DNA of 64,000 bases, from the NCBI GenBank assembly GCA_973895155.1, contig OZ316893.1, positions 8,246,001-8,310,000 of the forward strand, in the 5' to 3' direction. Positions 11,201 to 20,450 of this stretch are shown here, in pieces (the stretch's first letter is position 1; the number at the start of each line of letters is the position of its first letter). Origin of the DNA: Marsupella aquatica. Taxonomy: Eukaryota > Marchantiophyta. Under the pieces are notes generated by a model. It ran no database searches. It was not told the DNA's origin and worked only from the letters and a program-made list of their open reading frames with translations. The translations under genes were made by a program, and so were the position numbers.

Positions 11201-12599
11201 GAATGAGCCAGCGCTACTCCTTGACATCAAATCCGACGAGAAGTACTCGCAACAGCGCAGTTGAGGAGTTTCGACAGTCACATCGCTCGCGCAACAGCTC
11301 AGTTACGAGCTCTGCTGAAGACTTCCAGCACACACAACATCGGAGGGAGGCTGCTGCTGCGGCTTTGCAATTAAGAGAAATGGTGCTTAATGGTGGCAAG
11401 TCTTCGAGCTCTTTCGAGACCCCCGGGACGAGTACCAGAAGGGATTCCCAAAGCAGTGCAAGCAGTGAGAAGAGCAGGATGTCCATTAAAAGTGAAAAGA
11501 GCAAGACCAATCGTTTGACTTCACGAATTCTCCGTCTCTTTAGGTACTGCGCTTCTCTTCCGTTCAGTCCCTCTCAGTGGACTGCATATTTTATATTGAT
11601 TTTGATCTACAACCAATAGATTCTAGTTGATCTTGAATGTTATGAGTGCGTTAGGTTTGCCTAGGACATTCCTTATGAATCAGTATACACTTTTCTCAAA
11701 AGTTACCTATGATGCGTTGATTTCTGGTTGATGGTCCACCGATAGAATAAACTACTGTTTTTTAAGCAAAGTCTACTTTTGATACTTTGGTTATAGTTAA
11801 TGCTCCATTGAACTAATGTACAGATTTTACAGCCAAGGGAAGTTAGTGATAATACTTGGAATTCTGGATTATGGTCCTAAAGCAATACGTAAGGGTCTTG
11901 TGTATACTGACACATTAATCTGCAGTCTAAACAACTATATATCGTGTCTATTTGTTACGTTTACGTGAGGTTTCTTCATTGCTATGCTATTGGTCATAAA
12001 TATGATCGACCTTTGTAGTGCATCTGTTAGGGCAAATACTCACGGACTCAAATTTTATCTTGGATGTTTGCAGGAGGGATTCAAAGGTATCGAAAGGGCG
12101 AATGGAAGAAATGACAAGAGGGAAAGACGTTGTGGAGCTTTCGGCCTCCGATGATGAGGAAGATGACTTCGACGACAACTCAGCTCGGGGTTCAGAGGGT
12201 CGTCGCCATTCTTCTGTGGGTTCTTACTCAACCACATCACAAGCAAGGCTGGAGGCTCCCGTTGACGACCTTGCAGAGAGGCTGGCGCGTATGACCATGG
12301 GCGTCAACGGCGCAGGGCAACAGATGTCCTCAGCTAAACCCGCTTTTGATGGGAGCAAGCAGTTCTGTTTTGTGGAGTCTTCAGCTCCACCTGCCTATGA
12401 TGGAAGCAAACAGCAATTTTGTATCGTCGAGCCCTCATCTTCATCTGCCTATGATGAGCACAAGCAACAGTTCGAGCCCCCATCTTCACCTGCCTACGAT
12501 GTGAACAAGAAACAATTCTGTCTTGTCGAGCCCTCAGCTCCACCCCCACTGCCTTTTAATGGTTCCAACAAGCAACAATTCTGTATTGTACACACATGA
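8208..12599 (+). CDS. Phototropin-like single-LOV (LOV1-only) protein, no kinase
   Basis: Predicted exons are 8208-9115, 9768-9950, 10881-11543 and 12074-12599, giving 759 residues; every join keeps frame (all phase 2) with GT..AG ends. The start ATG opens MGKPFVSS. The N-terminus has a Gln/His tract (about 150-175) and the phototropin-like RAAQWG (209-214). The LOV domain spans about 256-366, with YASAGF, the photoadduct motif NCRFLQG (Cys303), LNYKKDGTPFWN and KYIGMQ, whose Gln366 is the flavin-sensing glutamine. It resembles phototropin LOV1 more than ZTL-type LOV. After GMQ the expected linker, LOV2 and Ser/Thr kinase are absent. Instead there is a Ser/Arg-rich region with four RRxS sites (Ser422, 553, 588, 631), an acidic stretch (about 600-620) and five C-terminal Cys repeats (675-759). 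Inference: a flavin-binding blue-light sensor acting through partners. Exon boundaries need cDNA; a family name beyond LOV is not claimed. Confidence 0.85.
9116..9767 (+). other. LOV gene intron 1, inside the photoactive Cys codon
   Basis: Exon 1 ends AAT TG, followed by GTGAGT; exon 2 begins T CGG after ATGGCAG. The split codon is TG+T, restoring the photoadduct cysteine of NCRFLQG. Reading exon 2 from the nearest upstream ATG would give Ser in place of Cys, an artefact of ignoring the intron. Confidence 0.85.
9951..11000 (+). other. LOV gene intron 2 and start of exon 3
   Basis: The intron is 9951-10880 (GTGAGT..TTTACAG). It joins GG+A to complete the Gly of KYIG, and the next codons, ATG CAA, give Met and the key Gln. 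I looked in this intron for an exon resembling the usual phototropin continuation (VEVSK-type) and saw none. Confidence 0.75.
12342..12596 (+). repeat. Five imperfect ~17-residue coding repeats (LOV C-terminus)
   Basis: The consensus is AYDGSKQQFCIVEPSSPP. Units begin at residues 675, 692, 710, 725 and about 745. Cysteines sit at 683, 701, 734 and 755; the third unit has lost its CIV. The protein ends QQFCIVHT four residues after the last Cys. At DNA level the units are diverged, so the array is old rather than a recent expansion. Confidence 0.85.
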
Positions 12600-13560
12600 G
12601 TTGCCTCTTTCTTTAGACCACGGAGATCCCCTTGGGTTGCAGCAAGCCTCGCACCAGTACTCAAATTTTCATTTGATCTCTTGGAGCATTGTGAGAGGTC
12701 TGTGCCCTCTTCGTGCAGGGACGACACTTGGGCAAATCGCCAATTCATTAAAACAGGAATCCTTTCTCCACCTTGAATTCGATTCAGTGTCGTCAATCTA
12801 GAAGCCCGAAGTATGGATGCTTTCCCCAGTTGTACAGTGAGCGGCTGGTCGGATCTTTTCGGGACCTGCTGGCAGTCTAAACCTCGTCGTTCTGAAGAGC
12901 AACGCAAGTCGGATTTTCATGCTGATGGGCAGACGAGGGTTTATCGCAAGCGAAGGGGGTTGGTTCCCTTTTGGATGGAGGGATTGAAAGCGCACTCCCA
13001 GGTCCACGTATTCAGTGCGTAGTAGATCGTTCTACTAAGGCACAAGTTATTGATTTCAACAGTTTTGACCTATTTCGAAAGAGTTATTCTTGTCCCAGAA
13101 AATACTGTTCGTACATAACTGGTACATTTTATATTAGCGAGGCAGCTATAGACGATTGTGCTCCCGAATCCTGTCAAATTATTGGCCTCACAGCTTGGTA
13201 GTGGATGATGCAGATGACGTAGCTGATTTAGGATGATTGATGGGAGACTTAGATACTCCCCTTGTACATGATTGTGACTTGTATATTATTTTGGCTTTGG
13301 AGGGCGTGGCGTTGAAAGCTGAATGTAGGAGGCCCTACAAAGCACAACGCGTTCGTTTTCTTACAGTATTCCTGGTCAGAACTGGATTGTGGTGCGTGAA
13401 GTCCTCTTAATGAGATTGTCGTTCGTGAAGCACCTGTAATTGTAAATAAGTTTGGTTCGGATTTCCTTCGTTCTTCACTACTTCTGTTGAATGATTTTGT
13501 CAGTCGCATGTGCATTTGTTAAAATTGACTCGCGTACTCGTTGCACTTAAAGTTTTACGG
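12600..13560 (+). other. Probable 3' untranslated region of the LOV gene
   Basis: GC content and texture stay gene-like up to roughly 13.5 kb. No further exon with a kinase or second LOV motif is visible. A T/A-rich stretch with TGTAATTGTAAATAAG at about 13437 could serve polyadenylation. Extent unproven. Confidence 0.35.
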
Positions 13561-14940
13561 GATTGAGCCTGAGCAATAGCCCTGATTTTATGTATTGTTT
13601 CTCTCATCCACGCGCTGAACGTTTTGAATCATTTCTTCCCCTGATATGATGTTGTGCATTCTACCAGTGTTCTAATGAAAGTCAGTTGACGTCTCCTCTG
13701 AGAGACTTGATGGCCTGTGGGATTTGGGGCGCTTGGTAAACTCAGCTCGCCATGGAGAACTTGGCTCTTGGGGCTAGCTTAATTAATTTCTTTGTTTTCT
13801 GAGGATTGTGGTCTCACCAAGGCTTGGCTGGCTGTACTACGGCTTATTGGACAAACTTGTCCATGCTTCGTTGTCAACTGTTTCTGTTTGTATCGAGTTA
13901 CACAGCTATTGCTGTAGAGAGAGCGGGATGAAACTCGTTAGTACTTTGGGACTGAATCTAGACGGCCACAACGCATAAACCTTCTCCCCTCCGCAACCCG
14001 TAGGACACTGCTGGCATTACCAAACAGTTGCATGTAGCGAAGGTGGATTGATGAGGAGTTCAAGATCCTTTGTTTCATCCACGATGACTGGAAATTTCCA
14101 AGTCAAGTGCTGGCTCATTGTGCATTTTGTAGTAACCTCTCTCGACCTCCCTTTCTTGTGTGGTGTTGGGTGGGAGGGAAGAGGCGGCTAATTGGTTGCT
14201 TTTTTAAATGGTACGTGCACCTAAAATCTGGAAAGGGGCAGAAGTTCTATTTTCTGAACCCATAGCGTGTTTCGTGCTTCCAAAAGGGCTCATTTACATT
14301 TTGTGTTCTGTCCCAAAGACACCACGCACAAAAGTGTTGCTGCCTGGTCCATGAGCAGCGGAGGACGAGTCCGGCTTGATACCATAATTGTGTATCTCGC
14401 ACACAGCGTTAAACAATCCACAGTTTGCTTGCTGGTCCATATAGATCAAATCCAACTTAGGAACATATATTTCGGCTTTAGAGTCCTGTTACTTGCTTGA
14501 ATTTGGGGAATAGTGTCTATCTATCTACAACTATAATAAAGGATATTTTATTAGTCCTTCGTCCTAACATAAAAAATCTTTTGGGTTAGAAAGATCCACA
14601 ACTGTTGGATTTGATTAGGTGTTTTCACTGACCATTTATGGAAGAAATGTGCACCCCTAGCTCATATGTGTTTCCTGTTGCCCCATAAATACCCTGACCT
14701 AACTCCATATGGGCCGGCCCTCCTTGCACAGTGCAACACACTAACATATGGCTCGTGTACTCATACTACTCATGAATGCCCGAGCATGTGCTCTGGCCCA
14801 TGGTGCTCCACCCGTTGCCTTCCCCACATGTTGCTCTCCCCTGAAACTTGTCATGGTCGACTGGTTCACTTGGTTCACTCCTCGAGAGTTAGAATCTGCT
14901 GGTTTACTCTAGACCTAATGCTCTATAACACTTTTGTTTG
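13560..14940. other. Unassigned intergenic
   Basis: No protein-family signal, RNA gene or repeat array was recognised on either strand. Confidence 0.4.
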
Positions 14941-15059
14941 AGAATTATTAATTAGATGCTTAAATGGAAAGGGGATGCAGCTGGACAATTATTTGAGCTT
15001 GCTGGAAGGTCCTCTCTTGGATATTTGGAGGGAGAGGTTCTAAAACTAACTAGCCCGAA

Positions 15060-15490
15060 GCTTGTCCCTTTAATAAAAGATATTGAGGTGAGAAAAGATG
15101 TTGAAATGAATAAAAGATGTCAAATTAAAAAATGTAATTGGGAGAAAAAGAAATGGAGTTGAAAAAATGACATTGAGGTGAGAAAGATGTCGAGGTGAGA
15201 AGAAATATAAAGATGAGGAAAAAATGACAAGAAGAGAAAAGATGTCCAGAGTGAGAAAAAATATATTGTGTTGAGATAAAATATCAAGGTGAAAAATAGA
15301 TCACAAGATGAGAAAAAGATAAAATGTACAACTGAGAAAATATATAGAGGTGAAAAACAAATGTCAAACCAGGTGAGAAAAAATCTCATAAAAAAGAAAA
15401 AAATGTCAATAGTGAGAATCATGTAGTGGTGAGATAAATAAGTCAAAGTGAGAAAAATGGTGAGAATCATGTATTGGTGAGATAATTAAT
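15060..15490 (+). repeat. Purine-rich degenerate array (GGTGAGAAAAGATGTC-like)
   Basis: Many loose copies of a 16-25 base purine-rich unit containing GAGAAAAGATGT or GGTGAGAAAAA. The same kind of sequence returns at 16918-17010 (GTCAAAGTGAGAAAAAT), so the two blocks probably belong to one element of about 2 kb. The core resembles the 5.1-kb array. Confidence 0.65.
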
Positions 15491-16109
15491 TTGTGGACCC
15501 CCATGTTCATCCAAGGAATGTGTGCATGATGAAGTGAAATCAGTTTTCAGCAAGGCAGTGACTGACGGTTTTGAGTCTCCTGATGGTGTTGGTGTGTACT
15601 TGTATAAAAGAACTCAAAAGATAGAGGAGATTTATCAAACAAAAGGTTGAATGTAGAGGAATTGAGTTTTTTTGACGATTTTTGCTTACACATTGAAGAA
15701 ATTGTGTTTTTACCATTCTTGATTGATAATTTGTGAGTTACATTGAGCATTACCGCCACAAGACAAACTGGAGGACAACACTTAGCTGTTGGCAAAAGAG
15801 CGCTTGTCGATTTGGTGGGAAGAACACATAAAATGAACGAGCCATCACTTCACACGAAGGATTTGTAGTTTTTTTATTTAAGAAAATTATGGTGTGAGGG
15901 GGAGACCAACAATTGTTTCTTTAACATAAAGGTTGCATTTGGCGTCAACATGTCTTCACAGTGAGCTTCAGTTGAAGACTAGAGGGATGCAAACAATTCA
16001 AGTCAGGAAGCAAGCATTTTGTGGACAAGCGATGACGATGTAATAAAAGAAATCAATTTGCAACGGCTAAGTTTTCGACAATGACGAGATTGTGATATCT
16101 CTTATTCGA

Positions 16110-16580
16110 GAAAGTGTTTCCAATGAGCATCAGATTGACATATTTTGTAAAGTTCTAAATGAGTTTTTGAATTCTTTGCCTTTCCAATGAGTGTGAGTAT
16201 AAGAAATTTTGATCATGAGTTCATGAATTCTTTTCGCTTTCCAACATTGAGTTCGACATTGTCAGATTTTGTCACGGTAGTAAAGAGATCATGAGGTTTT
16301 CAATCTCTTTAGCTCTCTAATGTGTGACATTGAGACTATTTGTCAAGAATTAGAGAGATCATGAGTATCTGAAAATTCTACAGCTTTCCAATGAACCTAA
16401 CATTGATAGATTTTGTCAAGTACTAAAGAGATGATGAGTTTTTAATTTTTCTCTAGCTTTCCAATGAGAGGTCTATGTTTCTAAATCTTGATCTTGAGTT
16501 TTCCAATAAATCAAACATTGACAGATTTTATCAAGTACTAAGGAGATTGATTATTTAGTTTTACAATGTGAAGCCAAAGG
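16110..16580 (+). repeat. Degenerate tandem array, about 58-75 bp period
   Basis: The landmark CTTTCCAATGA or a variant recurs at about 16117, 16179, 16237, 16311, 16382 and 16457. Between landmarks, ACATTGACAGATTTTGTCAA and GTACTAAAGAGATCATGAG recur. About six units are visible, all diverged. Confidence 0.7.
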
Positions 16581-16917
16581 GGTTTTAACAATGTACATTT
16601 CTATCAATTGGTTTTTTCAAACTTGCAAATAATTAAAAAATATAAACATATTGATATAAAACACTGATACATCTTTGACAAACATCATAATGGTAACTTT
16701 ATTTTACTAAATGACATCTCTTTCTTTGTATTTTGGTTTTTTAATATTTAATATTTACGGCATGGCGCCTCAAAAATTACATTACTTTTGCCACAAACAG
16801 GAATGTGCATGTTTGTCATTGTTAAAAGTAGGATCATTCCTGGTTGTGGCCGGTTGTGATGATGTGATGCAACCTCGTGGGAGAGAATTTGCAAAAGACT
16901 TCTCATGGGGGTCCGTA

Positions 16918-17010
16918 AATATGTCAAAGTGAGAAAAATATGAGACAAGCTTGGTAAGAAGAGATATAAATATGTAAAGTTTAAAAAATGTGTCAATTAG
17001 GTGTGACAAA
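16918..17010 (+). repeat. Second block of the purine-rich GTGAGAAAA repeat
   Basis: GTCAAAGTGAGAAAAAT at about 16923 matches the text at about 15449, and related GTGAGA/TGTCAA words follow. It may be the other flank of the element that contains the 16.1-16.6 kb array. Confidence 0.5.
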
Positions 17011-17039
17011 ACATATAAGTTTTGCCATTTAATTTTTTC

Positions 17040-19640
17040 TACCCAAACGAGCTCTCCTAATTTGAGCTACGACCCCTTTTTGATAGAAGAAAAGATTCTC
17101 GGTTGGCTAATACATTTTCTTTGAGGTGAGGAAAAAGCGGGGCACAAATGTGTTCAAGGCACTGAAACTCCACTGGGTAGTATATCTCGAGAGGAACTGG
17201 TGATCTGTTTCACTCCACAATGTAATCAGCTGAAAGCTGGCGCATTGATGACCCCAACATGTAAAAACATAAATGTACTCTCTCTCTCTCTGGCGGGATC
17301 TCCACGCACCGGAGAGTTTACAAAAAGCAAGTGCGAAACAATGTTTGACAGGATATATAATAGTTTGTTTAGAGATCTACTCCATATTTGATTTTGAATG
17401 CGTTCGTTGGTATTTTCTGTCGATTATTGTTGGAATTTTTCTGCCTTGGAGAAGAAGCTGGATCTGGAACTCATTGCTGGACAGTAAATCTGTCATAGAT
17501 GGAGTCTCATGCCTGGCACAGAGGTTCCATTTATGATGAACCAGGCATCAGGTCCATTGAGTCATGGTTTTTACCACAAGACTACGGTTCGCTGCCTTGT
17601 CCTACAACGCTAATCAACTTGGTCCGGAACACGGTTGTGTTGAAAACACGCGCCAGCTCCTTCAGGATGGTGTCCTAGACCTGAGACATTGATTACAACG
17701 GTAGGCCTAGAACCAAAAGCCCGAGGAGATACAGGGGTACCGGTACATTTCATCTTTGTTGTGATTCTGGTAGATGAATACTTCCGTCCAAGCATTAATA
17801 GGACTCACATCAACTGTCACATTCTTCCAGCGAGGTGAACCACTGATCAGGACCAGGTGGTCCGAAATTTACAGCGGTGGGTCAGCGGTGCTCAGCTACG
17901 GTAAGAGACTGTTATCCGTAGACTGGCTCGTGGACTTTGGAGGGCATATATCCGGCATAATCATAAGCACATGCATGTACAATCATGAGAGGGGGAACTC
18001 AATTTAAAATCCTCCCTAGCTAGAACACAGGACTAGAATCTAGTGAGAGCAGGATCTAGGTTAGCGTACGAGAAATAAGTGTAAGTACTCGTTTTGTCAA
18101 GAGGGATAATTATGGTCTGGTCTCGGGCTCCATTGCCCATCTCGTGTACCAGCTACTCGGTGCAGACACTTAACATTAACAGCCAGAGAGTGCTTGAGGC
18201 CAAAAAGTTATTTGATGTTGATCAATTGGAGTGGGAAATTAATGTATTTGAATCTCTCTGCCTGATGGACGGGTTTGTCTAATTGAGCCATGTGACTGAC
18301 CCAGGTTAGAATACGTCTTTCGATCCGCAGTACCTCAGCAATTATTTTGTCAAGTGCTTATAAGAAAACATATATCAGTCACATGATTGAATGTCAATTG
18401 CAGCAGGCAATTAGACACCCACTGTAAAATCATTCGTACAGCTTCTGCTGTCGTGTCTTCCGCTTGACGATAATTCCCTCACCTGGAACCTACCTTACTC
18501 CTGCAACTTCCAATTAGCGCCCACACCTCATTTGTATTTCTATATATGTTTGATTAGTTTATGACCACTGGACTGGCTAGAGTTACATGTAAGCATCTTT
18601 AGCCACGGCGCACAAATTTTAATTATACCACGTCTCAAATGATTGCAGTACAAAATCTTTGTACGCAGTTCCTGTATAGATTTCGGATAATGAAAGGTCC
18701 CCACAACGCATGATACAATAAAACTTTTTCCATTAGATTCAGCTTGCATTCACGTGATTCATGGGCGAAAATACGTGACTAGTCGTTCGGACATCCATTC
18801 CTCAGAGTAATGAGAAGGTAAGTGTCACTGCCGGTTGTCGGGTCAACTTCTCGAATTGAGGTTACGTACACATTCGGCCTTTAATAAACTACGTTCTGCT
18901 AAGCATTCTTCTTTCAGGGACGGAAGGACAGGCTTGAATGTGCGTGGCGATTCCCTGGAAGGATCACTTCATGCAGAGCGGCTGCTAGCGCGCATTGAGT
19001 GTGCCAGTGCTGAGTGAAGGTGTAAGTCAAAGTTGGTGAAAGAAGGAAGGTACCAACGTTCTTACAAATATGTCTTGCAGCTGGAATTTACATATACCCA
19101 ATCCTCTTCTAGCTAGATATTGCTGCTCGACAACAAGGTTCATTTTGAAATCTTTATTTTCCCTAAAAAACACTTTATTTCCTCAGTAAAGGTACATTAG
19201 AATGTCAATCCCATTTCACATCCCAATTGCTAAATGGTAAGTTCGCCTCATAATTTTGCCCCCATTTTCGGCACAGCATAACTACAAAGCTACCAGTTTG
19301 AATACCCTGGCAAGCTAAGATAGAATCGTGTCAGTGGGTAACTAAGCTGAGCATATGGACCAGCTGTTCTGCTTACACGTTTGGTATTTAGTCTCACTTC
19401 CTCAAGGTCGGTCGGTGTTCTCCAGATTCCTCGTATGACCATTGATATGCGCGCTAGTCTGGTAAACTCACAAGACCAAGACTCACTCTGGACGAGCAAT
19501 TAATCGAACCAAGCTCTAAAGGAACCCAAATTCCCTTCGAATTCCTTGCCCTTGGACCCAATGTTGCCAATTCACTTAGACTGCCCTGTCTTGATTTAAG
19601 CTGCCAAATGCCCCCTAGCTATCTACTTAGAATGACTTGT
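17040..19640. other. Intergenic; one weak minus-strand protein-like relic
   Basis: On the minus strand, 17960-17560 contains two short stretches of protein-like composition: one including SGSPRWKNVTVDVSPINAW and one including ELARVFNTTVFRTKL. They are in different frames and separated by stops. The rest (18.0-19.6 kb) shows nothing I recognise. Confidence 0.25.
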
Positions 19641-19651
19641 CGTTTGAAGGA

Positions 19652-19671
19652 CCTAAACCCTAAACCCTAAA
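19652..19671 (+). repeat. Short interstitial telomere-type motif / telo-box
   Basis: CCTAAACCCTAAACCCTAAA, almost three telomere units, about 230 bases upstream of the P450 TATA-like box. AAACCCTAA is also the plant telo-box found in promoters, so a regulatory role is possible. Confidence 0.6.
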
Positions 19672-19902
19672 TGTCCGCAATTCACTTAGTATGCCTTGGC
19701 TTGACCTACCGCAAGAAGAGGGGCCTAGATAAAGGATTTGTGCGATCAAAGCTGTTGTTGGCATGTCTTCAATGCAACATCATGTACATTACGGACACCT
19801 AACCGTCGTAGTGTCTGTGCCATGAAGTCTGCATAAGGGACTACAAGCTTTGCATGCATATTCTTAGCAGGATAAAGGCAAGTGAAAGACGTTCCGGGGC
19901 AG

Positions 19903-19910
19903 TATATATA
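19903..19910 (+). promoter_or_regulatory. TATA-like box upstream of the P450
   Basis: TATATATA in GC-richer surroundings (GGGGCAG before, GCAGGCTCCCC after). Transcription would start near 19935. It precedes both the truncated exon copy (ATG 20061) and the full gene (ATG 20451). Confidence 0.45.
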
Positions 19911-20060
19911 GCAGGCTCCCCTATAATCTAACAGAAGGAAATATACCTTAACATTGAAGCTCTGGAGCACATCGGTCGTCAGAGTGAATCGCAACTGTAT
20001 CCAGAAACGTCACTGTGCATTCATCTGAGTTGACCGATTAGTCGAAAACCATCGATTTTT

Positions 20061-20195
20061 ATGGACCCAAGCCAGTTCGGTTTCGTTGAAACAAGCTTGT
20101 TCTGCGTGTCATCCATGGCCGTAGCATTTGTTGTCATCATGAACATTGTGTTTGCTTTGAAATTTGCATCTGTATGTGTTATGCATGCAGCATAA
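20061..20195 (+). pseudogene. Truncated duplicate of P450 exon 1 / potential uORF
   Basis: A 44-codon frame, ATG to TAA. Its first ~30 residues match the P450 N-terminus 390 bp downstream: MDPSQFGFVETSLFCVSSMA here against MDLSQLSSLETLFCVSTMA there, both followed by VAFVV. One 3-base indel keeps frame. Similarity fades after about 20155, before the proline-rich hinge. It encodes a hydrophobic anchor-like peptide, lies between the TATA-like box and the real start codon, and so would be an upstream ORF in a transcript starting near 19935. A GTATGT at 20172 could make it an alternative first exon instead. Confidence 0.75.
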
Positions 20196-20450
20196 TCTCA
20201 GGGAGCGACCGATTGGACTCGTCGGCAGGTGATAGACCTTCTGGACGTGTTGTCGCCACTTTCCCCATATTTCTCCACAGATTCTAATGTCAGAAGCCAA
20301 ATAGCAGTGATCTACGTACACAGTGATTTGGATTGGAGAACGGAAAGGATAACCGGGAACCCACCAGTTTTCAGAGTGAGCCGCGGTAGAGGCAACACGG
20401 GAATTCTTCAACAGTTATCACAGTTAATCCACCTAAGTCAATAGATATCC

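Noticed and set aside
8208-13560. A complete phototropin gene (two LOV domains plus kinase)
   Set aside because: No second NCRFLQ-type motif and no kinase motifs (HRD, DFG-like) were seen in introns, exon 3-4 or the 3' region; the frame ends at TGA 12597-12599.
15060-17010. CRISPR-like array
   Set aside because: Units are degenerate, spacers are not distinct, and the DNA is plainly plant nuclear.
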